From Crocodylus rhombifer (Eukaryota; Chordata; Crocodylia; Crocodylidae): 64,000 nucleotides of DNA. Position 1 is the stretch's first letter; every line of letters starts with the position of its first letter. Shown piece by piece: positions 1-11,560 of the stretch. Made by a program: the position numbers and the translations under genes. The notes under the pieces were generated by a model. That model searched no databases and was not told the origin of the DNA. It saw only the letters and a list, made by a program, of their open reading frames with translations. The stretch covers positions 310,001 through 374,000 of the forward strand of contig JAVSML010024435.1 in NCBI GenBank assembly GCA_038503035.1, read 5' to 3'.

Positions 1-900
1 TTCACCCTTTCCCTAGTTCCCAGGTTGAGTGGTATGCTAGGGCAGGGGGGAACATGGAAAACAATTTAGAAGTAGAGAACAGGGAAGTGGAATGACCTGG
101 AGTGGCTTGTGCTCTTTCTGTCCCCTCCTCTTCCCCTTCCTATGAGCCTGATTTCCAGTTACTGAGGGGAGGGGAAGACAGAGACCTCTGCCTGCTTCCT
201 TAGTAGTCCTAATCAGCTGCTATATGGCAAGATGTGGGCAAGTGGGGCAGAGCAAGCAATCACATGGGATTTATCCAAGCAGGACTGGAATTTGTATAAG
301 GGCTAAAGCTTATACCACTGAGAGACAGACTTCACACTTCAGCCTAAATACTATTACCTTGCAAAAGAAAAATATTGCCTGAGCTGACAATATGGTTAAT
401 TATGGGTCTGCCTAACAACTGTCCTTCCTTCCTGCTCTGTACGAAAGAGGTCATGTGGGCAGAAAGGGGTAAATGCATACTCTATAGCAAATCTATAATT
501 TAAGCTTTAAAGCCATTTTAGAGAAGTTGCTCAAAACCAAACCATAAATGCTTGAACTGGTCTCATGGAGTAATTACTTATATTATGCTGCAAAAGGAGA
601 GGCTCTGAATAGATTAAATTTTCTAAGATGGGTGGTAAGCAGAAAATGAAACCAATAAAGTGCTAGTATCATAGTACTTTTTGCAGAAGCAGAATATACG
701 TTAGCTCTTGTGATGAGACATTTTTCATAAAGTGCCACAGGAAAGAAAATGAAAGCAATTCAATATCACTTAGAAGCCTTATGCAAAATAGTTTAAAATA
801 TGTAACTTTAGTTATGGTAGTGTAAGAGTAATGTTGTAGCTATGACGATCCAGAAATTATGCAAAAGTCAAGGATTTATTAGGGTGACTATGTCATTGGG
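1..900. other. NLN intron 12 sequence, nothing recognised
   Basis: This stretch is AT-rich with a purine-rich patch near 100-200. I see no coding exon on either strand, including the expected C-terminal NLN exon, and no repeat I can name. Confidence 0.6.
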
Positions 901-944
901 ATTAAGTTAGACAAGGCATTAGGCTAAGCATTCTTCGTCATGTC

Positions 945-1092
945 TCTGATCACAGGAAGCCAGGCTTCCCCTGACCAGAGACCTGATGAAGGAATGCCTT
1001 GTATTTGAAAGCCTGCCTAACCTTGGACCAACTACATAGTTGGTCCAATAAAATATATCACCCTTAGAAATTTCTGTCTCTTGCATAACTTC
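945..1092 (+). repeat. Short interspersed repeat with GGTCCAATAAAATATATCACC tail
   Basis: The sequence runs from a small inverted motif (GGAAGCCAGGCTTCCCC) through CCTGATGAAGGAATGCC to TTGGTCCAATAAAATATATC. A related copy in opposite orientation is at 33895-34150 and a further relative at 10739-10980. Interspersed repeats of the form 'ctgatgaag... gaaagcctgc... ttggtccaataaaagatatcacc' are common in archosaur and turtle genomes. The class (Penelope-like tail or SINE) is not certain. Confidence 0.5.
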
Positions 1093-1323
1093 AGTTAAGA
1101 ATTGTGTAAATACAACAGCCCTAAAAAAACCCACATGTGATTTTTTACTATCATGTTAATCACTTGTTAACAATTTTCCTTGCTGTCATGGATATGGCCT
1201 AAGATGTTAAAATCAACTGGTAGTACAGATTACAATAAAACTAGTTTTGGAAACTATATTATAGTTAATTTGGAAGTACAAATATTCTCCACTAAGAGAA
1301 GGTGCTTAAAAACCAAGTTCCTA

Positions 1324-1467
<144 letters not shown>

Positions 1468-1768
1468 TTAAAAAGTAGTAGAGAAACCAGCCAGTTAAAG
1501 TCATGTATATTCATCCCTGCACAAGACTGCTGCAGACTTAGGGTCACATTAACGCACCAGTTTGGAATATACTCCAACTGTACTAAGATTTTTTTTCTCA
1601 TGGAATAATATTAATGGACCTTTTAATCTTATTACAAAGTAATTATTTCAATTTCATTAGGTGAATTTCTTTTTTGAATAGCATTACTTTTATTTGCTAT
1701 GACAAAACCTACTGCAAAGGTACTGTATGATTATTTGAAGCATTCAGGTATGCTGCATAAAGTTTTAC

Positions 1769-2573
1769 TAGGGTTGTACCAATATATCAGTTGGCTATCA
1801 GATCAGCACTGATAAAAGGAGAAATGATGTTATTGGCTATCAGCTTTTTTTAGTCGTTGTAGTTGATAATTATGGCCATGTACCTGGAGCACCCTGGCAA
1901 GCATGGTCTGGTCCCCATGCCCTGCCACCAACTTGAGCCTGCAGCAGAATACAGGCCCTAGCAAGCAGCGGTGGAGGGAGGAGGCCAGGGAGTGCTGCGT
2001 CCAGGTACTAAAGGACCATTATCGGCTTCTGTTGGCATGGCAGGAGCTTGAGTACAAGGGCTACTGTGGAGATGTTGAGCTTTGCATGGGTGCAGTAAGG
2101 TGCTGTGCAAGGGACATTCTGCTCTGCTGGGCACTAGGCGCCTTGGCAAAAACAACTTCTCCCTGATAGTGGTGGGAGGAGCTCAGCTGTCTGGGACCTG
2201 CTGATGCTGAGACAGTGGTGTGCTCTGAGGCTCCAGCAGACCTGGTGCTGCTGTCCATGCAAGGGTCCAACCCGCCTACCCAGGATGCCAGCATAGGCTG
2301 TGCAGGGGGCAGGACTGCAGGAAGGAGCTGTGGGCGAGGGGGCGATGTGCATGGGAATAAGTCAGTCACTGCCTTCCTTATTGAGGACCAGAGCAGACAG
2401 GAGGCGTGTGTGTGTGTTATAAATGAAAAACAAAAAAAAGGTTTATTTATGTCAGTAGTTTAAAATGACTTGCACTATTACTAAATATTGGTTATTGGAT
2501 CAGGCTCAGATGATATAATTAGTTAATTATTGGCTTTTGGCACTGGCCACGAAAATCTATCAGTGCACCCCTA
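1769..2573. mobile_element. Non-autonomous hAT element, GGTGCACYGATA family, copy 1
   Basis: The element is about 805 bp. The left end TAGGGTTGTACCAATATATC is the imperfect inverse of the right end ATCTATCAGTGCACCCCTA. Flanking 8-mers AGTTTTAC (1761-1768) and ACTTTTAA (2574-2581) agree at 6 of 8, as expected for an aged hAT target duplication. The interior is GC-rich with only shadow ORFs and no transposase. A second copy is at 15862-16823. It lies in NLN intron 11, beside the exon 11 donor. Confidence 0.75.
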
Positions 2574-2591
2574 ACTTTTAAGTTTACATAC

Positions 2592-2720
2592 CTGGAGTTG
2601 CAGGAATTCCTAAAATCTCCAAGCAATACCTGGCATATTCATCTGCTGGGTCAAGAGAAGGCTTTGTGTGAAGAGACTGGTCGACTTTGCTCAAGACAAT
2701 CTGACGAAGGGTTAAAAGAC
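2592..2720 (-). CDS. NLN: NLN exon 11
   Basis: Length is 129 nt. The acceptor is ATACCATTAG and the donor CCAG|GTATGT. It is phase 1 in and out. It encodes [20 protein letters not shown] then [20 protein letters not shown] and TP. The region contributes to the substrate channel in M3 peptidases. A hAT-type element with its target duplication ends 10 bp beyond the donor. Confidence 0.96.
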
Positions 2721-4162
2721 CTAATGGTATAAGAATATTTATTATTCAATGATGAGTTTTTATGGCATCTTCCATCCAAGAATCTTAACATGCATAAAAA
2801 ATATTTGTGAATTAAGCCACTGAGGTAAGAAACCATTGTTTTTATTTTAACTGCTCTTCTACTCAACTGAAACAAGTAGTTAAAAATTTGAGAGGCTTAT
2901 TATTATTAAAAGATTTGCTATTACAATCTCCATCTTCTTAAATTGTGTTCTTGAAAACAATTAAGACATCAGCCATTTTTAGTTTCAGTTTCAGCATTTA
3001 AACATAGTTTTTGTAATCATTCCAAAAGTATAAACTTTCTTTTCTATATGTTTACCTATCAGTTGTAACTACAGAATCAGTACATACGCATTTAAGGATG
3101 AACAAAAATACAAAGGGACTGTGTTCATTCTGTTTTACACAGAATATTGGCTTTACACTTTCTATCCACCATTCTGGATGTTGGAATCCTCTGGATAAAG
3201 GTCCGAGGGGAGATGAGAAGGAGTGATGTCACAGTGGGCATCTGCTACAAGCCACCAGACCAGGAGGAAGAGGCAGACAAGACCTTCTTTAAACCACTAG
3301 CAGAAGTTTCCAAATCACAGGACTTTGTTCTCACAGGGACTTGAATTACCAAGACACCTGCTGAGAGGGAAACACAGCAGTGCCCAGGCAGTCCAACAAG
3401 TTCTTGATGTGTTTTGGGGATAACTTTGGGTACAGTGGCCAACTAGGGACAAAGCTCTTTTCGACTTGCTGCTCACAAGCTGGGAGGAGCTGGCTGAGAA
3501 TGTGAAGGTGGAAGGTAACTTGGGTGACAGTAACCGTGAAATGACAGAGTTCAAGATTCTAAGAGGAGAGACTCAGAATAAAGACACTAGATTTCAGAAA
3601 AGTAGACATTAAGAAACTCAGTAAACTCATAAGTAAGATCCCTTGGGAGGCAAGTGGGAGGGAGAAAGTCGTCTAGGAGAGCTGGCTGTACTTTAAGGAG
3701 GTTATACTAAGAGTGCAAGAACAAGATATCCAGAAGTGACAGAAGATTGGGAAGTGCAACAGAAGACTGACCTGGCTAAAACACTGTCTCTTCAATGTGT
3801 TGAAACTCGAAAAGGCATCCTACAAAAATAGAAATTTAGTCATATGTAAGAGTATTGCATGGGCATATAGGGAGAAAAATCAGGAAGCCCAAAGCATAAT
3901 TTGAGGTGCAACTGGCAAGGATGTAAAAGGCAATAAAAAGAGATTTTACAAGTATGTCAGAAGTAATGCGTGTCCCTTACTGAATGCAGAGGGCAGCCTA
4001 CTTAGAGATAATGCAGAGAAAACTGAAGTATTTAATGTTCATTTGAATTTTACATGAATAAAGTCAGCCATAAAATGAGGAGGACAATTGGCAGCAAAGA
4101 TAGGGAGGACTGGTACACAGCCTAGAGCAGTGGTAAAACAGGTTATGGATCATAATGTAAGT

Positions 4163-4775
4163 AGACCATACTGGGTCAGACCAATGGTTCACCTACTCTG
4201 GTATCCTATCTCCGATAGTGGCAGGGGTGGGCGTTATACACAGACAGCATCAAACTGGATCTCAGTAGAGTGATCTATATCCCCTATTCAATACCCTCTG
4301 TGGCATCCACCATTTATTGGATTAAAGAGGCCAGAAGAAAATCTCCATTTTGTTCAGTAGTCATCAGCTAGATCTATCATCCATGCATTTATTTAGTTTC
4401 TTTCCAAACCTGATTATGCTATTTGCCTCCATCACCTCCTGTGACAATAAATTCCACAAGTTAACTACATATAAACTACCTTCTTTGGTTAGTTTTAAAT
4501 CTGTTACCTACCAATTTCAGCAGGTGCTTGCCTCCTACTGCTAGTGTTCTGGGACTTGGTGAACAAAAGTTCCCTGTTCATTTTGCCCACACACTTCATG
4601 ATTTTCTAGTCCTCTGCTCTGTCACATCCCCCCTTGGCCGCCTTCTTTCCAAACTGAAGAGTGTTGGCCATTTTAGTCTTTCCTTGTATAGCAATTGCTC
4701 TAGGCCCCTGATCATTTCAGCTGCCCTTCCCTGTACCTTTTCTAATTCTACTAGATTCTTTTTGAGAAGAGAAGC
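4163..4775 (-). mobile_element. Minus-strand CR1-type 3' fragment, with a GGGTCAGACCAATGG repeat at its left
   Basis: Bases 4163-4262 carry CATACTGGGTCAGACCAATG, a widespread sauropsid interspersed repeat. From about 4290 the sequence is the reverse complement of a CR1 3' region: TTCCACAAGTTAACTACAT, the degraded 'LRELGLFSLEKR' zone around 4620-4690, and CTTTTCTAATTCTA. It sits inside the older CR1 at 3147-6975 and splits it just before the RT domain. Confidence 0.65.
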
Positions 4776-5363
4776 TTAAAAAAGCAGAATTAAGAGAAGC
4801 TTGATGCTTTTAAGTTGTTAGGTCTGGACAGCAAACATCCTAGAGAACTGAAAAAAGTGGCTGACACAATTTCAAAGCTACTGGCTACCATCTTTGAGAA
4901 TTTGTGGATGCTGAGTGAGATCCCAGATGACTCCAAAAGGGCAAATATAGTGCCCAATTTTAAGAAAGGGAAGAAGGGAGATCTGGGGAATTATTGGCCA
5001 GTTAATCTGACCTCAATACCTGGAAAAATTATGTTCATTCAAGAATCTCTTTTAAAGCACCTAGAGAACAAGGTGATCAAGAATAGCCACACAGATATAC
5101 AAGAACAAGTCAAGCCTGAACAACCTGATTTCCATCTATAAGTGGCAGGTTCTGTGGATGGGGGAGAGATATGGATGTGATACGCTTTTATTTTAGCAAG
5201 CCTCTTGACACAGTTTCCCATGTTATTTTCATTAATAAACTAAAGAAATATAGATCGTAAGCTCAATACATAACTGGTTGGATCAATGAGTAGTCATCAA
5301 TGGCTCAATGCCTGTTTGGGAGGAAGTATCAAGTTAGGTTCCTCAAGGGTCTGTCCTGGGCCT

Positions 5364-6197
5364 TGTTGGATAGAAAATGGTATTTAGAGGTTTGCTTTTG
5401 GGAACTGGCTTGTAACTAAAGTAGATATGCTTTAGAATAATGGTCCAGGGTAACGGCAAGGGGTAAATGATTTCTAACAGCCTGTTTGTGACAAAGTTTC
5501 CTTCAAGGCTGACTGTGTCTAAAACTAGCAGACACACAGGCTGGGAAATTGAAGACATGTACCACAGTGTTCCATAACATGAGATAATGTGGCATTAGGT
5601 CACAGCATCCAACTGCACAGCCCTTGGGATTTCTGGCTTTGGGGAACAGACCAAATTAGGAAAAAATGGTAAATAGTCCAAATCAGGATGTGTGCATGTG
5701 ATGGGTTTGTGAAACAAAGAAATATACTGAGAGGACAGAGTGTGGACAATATGACGACCACAGGGAGCCCAATCAAAGATGCCCAGAAATGAAGAGTCAT
5801 CAGAGGGGGAGAAAGAGAGGGATTTCAGGGCAGCAAAGGGTCCCTGGGAAGGGAACTTGAGGCCACCACAGACAGAGGGCACACCACCAGCCTGTCTCAC
5901 ACACCCCACTGTGGGGGTGGGAGAGGAGGGGAAAGGGGGATTGGCCTTCGACCTCCAGGCTGCTGACATCTAATATTCAAGAGAGAACCTCAGAGTGAAG
6001 TTTGCATACTGTCCAGACGTACCTTCCCTATGTGACAGCTCTAGGACTGGTAGCTATAGAACTGTTTGCATTATTCTCATCTGGTATCACTGTGTATCAA
6101 TAAAATTTGACTATTACCAAATAGAGAGGTCATCGTCAGTCTGAGGGCTTGGGTCCTCCCAGAACAAGGTATCTGCATCATAAATCCAGTGCCAACA
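5364..6197. mobile_element. Probable solo LTR nested in CR1
   Basis: An 834-bp insert interrupts the CR1 reverse transcriptase. It begins TGTTGG and ends CCAACA, a short terminal inversion of TG...CA type. It contains CAATAAAATTTG near 6097, followed by about 95 bp that could be U5. I see no clear 4-6 bp target duplication (flanks GGGCCT / AGTCTG), which weakens the call. It has no internal retroviral genes, hence a solo LTR. Confidence 0.5.
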
Positions 6198-6995
6198 AGT
6201 CTGATATTGTTTAATATCTTCATTAATCATTTGGAGGATAGGACTGAGTATACATTTAGCAAATTTGTGGATAACACCAGGTTTAATGGAGTTAAATACA
6301 CTCTGGAGTGTAGGGCTATAATTCAAAATGACCTGGAGGAACTGGAGGGAAAAAAATCAACTGGATGAAATTCATTAAGGGTAAGTGCAAAATCCTGTAC
6401 TTAGAATGGAATAGCTGGTGCATGTATAAATGCAGGCTGGGCAATGATGGCAGTAGCGCAGAAAAGGACCTGCGGGGTTAGTGGACCAGAAGCTGAGTAT
6501 GAGCCAACAGTGTGCTCTTGTTTAAAAAACAACACAATAGATTGTATTAACAATTTGTGAAAGAAAGGAAGTGATCTTTCTCCTGTTTGGCACTCATAAG
6601 GCCTCATCTGGAGTACTAGGTAGGTCCATTTTAGGGACCCAAACTTCAAAAAGGATATGGACAAATTAGAAAAATCCTAGCAGAGAGCAACAAAAATAAT
6701 TAGAAAAAGTCTGTGGCCACAGATGACAAGACTAGGAATAATGGCCTCAAGGAGCAGAGGAAATTTAAGCTGGAAGAAATTTAAGAAGGACTTTCTTACC
6801 ATGATGGAGTTTAAGCACTGGAAGAGGCCACTTTGAGACATTTTAAAAAGTAGATTAGAAAGATGCTTGACTAGGATGGTATAGTCAGGGATGATTCTGT
6901 CTTGAGCATGGGGCTGGATTAGATTACCACCAAAGTTCCCTTCCAGACCTACTTTTCCATGATATGATTTTATGAAAACAATGCTTAAAAATTAC

Positions 6996-7182
6996 CTGTA
7001 TTAGCTAGTCTAGAGGCAGCAAGTTTTTCAAGGAGGGTGTCTGAAACATGGCTCCCATCTTTATAATGTTTTGACATTTGTTGTAATGGTTCTTTTTCCC
7101 ACACCCAGTTCTCAAACATCTGTGAAGGAACCTCTACAAAGTCTGTTTCCACATTAGTTCCACTAAATCTTGCAAAGTCAGT
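6996..7182 (-). CDS. NLN: NLN exon 10, third zinc ligand region
   Basis: Length is 187 nt. The acceptor is TTTTTTTAG and the donor ACAG|GTAATT. It is phase 0 in and phase 1 out. It encodes [20 protein letters not shown] then [30 protein letters not shown] and [13 protein letters not shown]. The glutamate in the FVEVPSQ block is the family's third zinc ligand. A CR1 LINE 3' end abuts the downstream intron about 20 bp from the donor. Confidence 0.97.
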
Positions 7183-7797
7183 CTAAAAAAAAAGGAAAGA
7201 AAGCCATTTTATTAAATAAAAAAACAAAGCAGGATTTATAGTAATATCTCAACTTTTGAATGTTCTGAAATTGATGTAAAAGGAGGAAAGACTCATTTTA
7301 GGCAACTATATTTTAAAAAGCTCAATATTATAGTATACTCAGAATTTAAAAATGATGGAACAAATTCAGATAATGGGAAAATTAACCAAAATATATGCAG
7401 TGATGGTAAGTCATAGGATCTCAGAAAACACAAGTCTTTTCCATTTTCTGAGATGAATACATTCTAGCATTGTCCTATAACCATATAATTACTTTGTAGC
7501 CTGCTACAAAACATTGAAAAAAGCAGTTTGTAACTTGTAGAATTACTGTATAACATTGCAACATTTAGACCTTTATGCATTTAGACCTTACTGAAGGATT
7601 TTCCTTGATTTGCCTACCCTATCAAGTACTATCCTTCTAATGTTGCTTACTTGGTAGGAGCATGGTGCCCTGGACATATTGTACACTATCTGAATTAAAG
7701 GTACATAGCTTGAAATACATGAATGATGTTGGTTTTATGAATGAAATGTCCCTTATTCTAGTATTCTGAATCACTGGTAGAAGGAATCTCTCTACAT

Positions 7798-9056
7798 CAG
7801 GGGTGGACAAAATACAGCCTACAAGCTGGATCAGGCCCACAGCTGTCCAGGCGGTGCAGTGCAGGTGTAATTGCCTCCTCCCTATCCCCCCTGCCACTCC
7901 TTTCCCCTCCTACCTCTCCCTGACCTTATCTCACTCATGGCTGCCCCTGTGGCACTCCACAAGGAGGCAAGTCCAAGGCAGTCTGTGCCACACTCCTGCC
8001 CACACCCATTGATGGTTCTGGTCAGTGTCCACACCTTCCTGGCAGGGCTGCTCCTGCTCCCAGGTACTGCTTGGCTCCCTCTGCTTCCAGAGGCTCCTTC
8101 TCCTCCTTCCTAGCCCTGTTGTGCCAGTCTTGGTACACATAGAGTGGGGAAGCAACGGCAGTTGTGGGGATGCGTGTCAGGCACCACACACTCAGCCAGG
8201 TTGGGGGAAGCTGCAGCCAGGTGGCTCATGCCCCAGCACGTGGGGTCCAGTGCCAGCTACTGGCTACCTTCCAAATTCTCCTCCCATACAGCACGATGAA
8301 CACCTGAGCGTGGCCGACTGGGTAGAAGGGGACCAGGAGCTGGAGCTAGAGCCCTGTGTGCTGGGGCAGGAGCTGTTTGGCTGAAGCTTCACCCTGTCTG
8401 GCTGGACATGTGGTTCCTGGCACATATCTCCATGGATGTTGCCCTTCCTCACACTACCTGATTCCTGGAGTGGTGCAGCAGGGGCAGGAAGAGGAGGAGC
8501 CACTGGAGGCAGGGGGAGTCATGCAGTACCCAGGCAGCTGCAGTCACACTGGGAGCAGCCCTGCCAGGAAGCTGTGTGTGCTGGCTGGGGCTGTCAGCAG
8601 GCATGGACAGGAGTGCAGACTGCCCCAGGCTGGACTGGAGGAAGCAAAGGGAACCACACCTGCACTGCACCACCCAGGCGAGCTCTGCTGCATGTGTCCC
8701 ATTTTCCCTTTCCCCCGAGTTGGCTTTTGGAACCTAGCATGTGGGCAGCCCCTCCAAACACGCACGTGCCCTCCTCCCACTCCCTCTCCACAACATACGA
8801 GGGTAAGATTCTACTTTGAACTATTATGTAATCACCTCTATATACACTACTCAAAACCACGTAAGTCAGGACAAAAATTATTTTTTGAAAAATAATTAAA
8901 CTATATTACAGTAGATTTTTGATTTTTAGTATATGGTCTGTTTTCTATCTATAATTTGTTCAAATTATATCTTTTGAAAGATATTATGTGCGTGGCCCTC
9001 GAGAGCTCACCAAACTCGTTAAGTGGCATGCCAGCCGAAATAACTGCCCACCCGTT
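7798..9056 (+). mobile_element. Non-autonomous hAT element, CAGGGGTGGGCAAA family, copy 1
   Basis: The left end is CAGGGGTGGACAAAATACAG. The right end is CCGAAATAACTGCCCACCCG, preceded by AACTCGTTAAGTGGCATGCC. The right half matches the right end of the copy at 53479-54465, and the left end matches the reversed copy at 38866-39930. Flanks CTCTACAT and ATCTAAAT agree at 6 of 8. The interior is CT-rich with overlapping long ORFs in several frames (up to 179 codons at 8356-8895). These are compositional and show no transposase motif. Confidence 0.75.
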
Positions 9057-9317
9057 ATCTAAATCAATCACAGCTGTGTGTTTCAGGTTAACTACTACTT
9101 CGTTAAGTGTTATTAATTTGCTCATGTTTAAAAAAATCTGCCTTGCCTCTATTAGTTCTTCAATACAGAATCCTTTTTTCGACTTAGAAATGCTTACAAA
9201 TTCTGAAACGTGGATCTTTACCCTTCAAAGCCAAAATATTTTCAAAAAGATTTGGCTTTGAAAGCAAGGATTTTACCACAACCTTCCATTTCCTTTCAAA
9301 CCCTAAAATAGCTTTAC

Positions 9318-9350
9318 ACTCTCTCTCTCTCTCGCTCTCTCTCTCTTTCT
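9318..9350. repeat. (CT)n microsatellite
   Basis: Alternating CT with a single CG interruption, between the hAT element and unique intron sequence. Confidence 0.9.
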
Positions 9351-9359
9351 CAGTAGAAA

Positions 9360-10420
9360 TTGTAATCAACAATTTTAGACACAAAAATGCCTATCCATGA
9401 TGCCTGTCTGCATTGCTGTTCTTTTTTCAGGCCCCAATTCCCCTGCCAGGTGCAGATGCCTGAAGGGAAGAAATTTTCCAGCTTGTTCCAGAATGGTAAT
9501 AGAATTATTTCATGTATGACTGCCAGGAGTTGCACAGTGTGCGACTCCCACACAAGTAACAGCTGTCTCACACTCTTCTTTTTGTGCAGTCAGCATAGGT
9601 GCAAATGCAGGCAAATGTTTGCTGCCTTCCTGCATCTTTTAGTCAATCAGGTCCTCTGTGGCACTGAGAGGGCATCTTGTATTGGCTCCCGTGCTGAACT
9701 GCAGTCAGGGACCAACAACTGGGAGGCCACGACAACAACAGTGGCTTCAGAAGGCAAAAGCAGCAGAAGACAAGAGATCCTTTATTAGCCCCATGTATCC
9801 TTACCTACCCCTCTATTGTCATATTATGCAGATTAGCTCATTATACAGTATACATAAATGGTCAGGTATAGAGCAACAAAACTTAATATGGTAGCTACTT
9901 CAGCAGTGAAATGGTAGTTGAAAGCAGAACTTCATGAGTCTCTTATATTCCCACGGTGGGCTGAGGACTATTCTATTTGGTTTCCTAAATTTTACACTCA
10001 CTTCAGCAGCAGATCTAAATGGACTTCTTTTATTAGGAACCCCTAAATAGCTGTGGCAAAGGAGAAAAGTTTGCTCCTTAAATTGTGAGATCTGAAACTG
10101 TTTCTGAAATATCTTGGGATGAATGAAACCTATTTAATCCTAGGTTTAATCTGTAGGTTTATACATGTCCTTATTCTATCAGCCTTGGATTGGTGAGCTG
10201 ATGGTGTAAAATTTACAAATCGGAATGAGAAACATTGATGATTATAACTTTTGAACACAAAGGAACTCATCTAATAATAAATCTTTCATAAATATGGGTC
10301 AAATGAAAATTAAATCAGAAGTTTATTTAGGTCTTTGATCAGTCCCTTCCATTGAGATGCAGAAGTCTGATGGCGGCACTGAAGAAGGAAGTAGAAGGCA
10401 GTATTCAGACTGCCTAGTCC
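9360..10420. other. NLN intron 9 sequence, no recognised feature
   Basis: A 133-codon open frame at 9387-9788 (plus) has an ordinary residue mix, no recognisable domain and no splice context on the NLN strand, so I do not call it a gene. The rest is AT-rich intron. Confidence 0.5.
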
Positions 10421-10475
10421 AGGGATGCGTTTACCTTCTGTATCACGCACAAAGAAGGACAGGGTAGCACCTTAT

Positions 10476-10738
10476 GGCACCTATACATGTGCTCCAGGAG
10501 CTACTCTGATCAAAATGCCCACAGCATCTCTTGCATTTAGCATCCTGCATTTCAAAATGGTGGTGAGGACGCTTGAACTAAAGCTTGTTCAAGGAGCTTT
10601 AGTTAGTGTCTCCGGTGCCATTTTGAAATGTGGGGACACTGCACACATGAGATGCTGCAGCATGCTGGAGCATTCTGATTGGAACTTTCCAGCAGATTTA
10701 ATTAATCAGAGCATGTCAAAGCACATATAAAGGTGTCC
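10476..10738. mobile_element. Foldback MITE (TTAN family), copy 1
   Basis: The element is 263 bp with inverted ends GGCACCTATACATGTGC and GCACATATAAAGGTGTCC. It is flanked by TTAT (10472-10475) and TTAG (10739-10742). Inner arms also pair: TTTCAAAATGGTGGTGAGG against CCGGTGCCATTTTGAAATG, with the core GAACTAAAGC...GCTTTAGTT. The same core and ends occur in the copies at 36247-36571 and, more weakly, 41966-42229. Confidence 0.7.
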
Positions 10739-10742
10739 TTAG

Positions 10743-11560
10743 AGACTAACTCATTTAAAAAGGTATATACTTTAGGAGCCAAGTCCTCTTCATCAGATGT
10801 TACTAATAGATTACTAGAAAGCAGAGGTACTAAATAGAAAAGAATAAAGTAATTTAAATACAAAAGACAGGGAAAGGGGGAGGAAAGGATAGGAGCAGGG
10901 GGAACTGCTGAGGTAGATAATGGTGGGTTAAAGAGCTCAAAAGGGATAAACAAAGTGGTGGACATAAGGGACACCACTGATCTCCAAACACTTCTGGCAA
11001 ATAGCGGCCATCTCGGGGCAGTCAGTGGGGATAAGCCTATCCCGGCTTACAGGTAGCCTCTCAACCTCAAACAGTTCCTCTTCAGGAACAGACTACTCTC
11101 ACCAAGGCACCAGGCCTTGCTATGCCCCCTCACTAGCACAGACCACATGATTGCTGGACCAAACACAAATTATAACATCCAGAGTGCATTCGCTTGCTCC
11201 TCTACAGGTCATACATATTATAACCTGTGTTCAGTGCCTCTCTTCTATTTATATTGGACATAGACAGTGATCCATACATTAAAAGAATGAATGAACACTA
11301 ATTTGACATCAATTCCAGAAAGACACCAAAGCCAGTGACAGAATACTTTAACCTCCATGGACATGCCATTGCTAATCTCACGGCTGTTCTCAAAAAATCT
11401 AACTTGAGAAATTAATTGGAACACAAAATTGCAGAACAATAAAAGAATCCACAGACTGGATTACATTAAGTATAATCTAAACAGAGACTCTGGATTCTTC
11501 TTCCATTACTTGGCTTAGCTTTTATAACCCTTATGTCCCTCAGTGGGTTAACTGCTTTGT
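10743..11560. mobile_element. Penelope-like element remnant with degraded GIY-YIG region
   Basis: Bases 10743-10980 hold a minus-oriented tail (complement CATCTGATGAAGAGGACTTG ... TTAGTCTCTAAGG). From about 10985 the plus strand shows a degenerate reading in broken frames. Pieces include VIHIITCVQC, SIYIGH, KTPKPVTEYF-like and LHGHAIANLT, with an RxDYIKYNLNRDSGFFFHY end. These recall the C-terminal GIY-YIG endonuclease of sauropsid Penelope elements (CVQC...YIG, then a PV..HF..PGH-like block). Frames are interrupted, so this is a dead fragment and a moderate-confidence call. Confidence 0.45.

Larger units (their letters stand above)
3147..6975 (+). mobile_element. Degenerate CR1 LINE with nested insertions
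   Basis: Translated plus-strand segments follow the CR1 polyprotein. There is an endonuclease piece at 3190-3350 (VGICYKPPDQEEE, FVLTG). A linker follows at 3600-4080. The reverse-transcriptase start is at 4815-5140 (ANIVPNFKKGKKGDLGNYWP, VNLTSIPGKIM), with the later RT and 3' end at 6198-6975. Reading frames are broken by many stops. The copy is interrupted by a minus-strand CR1 fragment (about 4163-4775) and a solo LTR (5364-6197). Its 3' end reads ...CCATGATATGATTTTATGAA, the typical CR1 terminal repeat, next to NLN exon 10. Confidence 0.85.

Noticed and set aside
8025..8895. Long overlapping ORFs (up to 179 codons) on both strands
   Set aside because: They lie inside a GC-rich hAT-type element, occur in several frames at once and show no domain; composition explains them.
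9387..9788. 133-codon plus-strand ORF
   Set aside because: No recognisable domain, no splice or promoter context, and a Cys/Ser-rich mix typical of chance frames.
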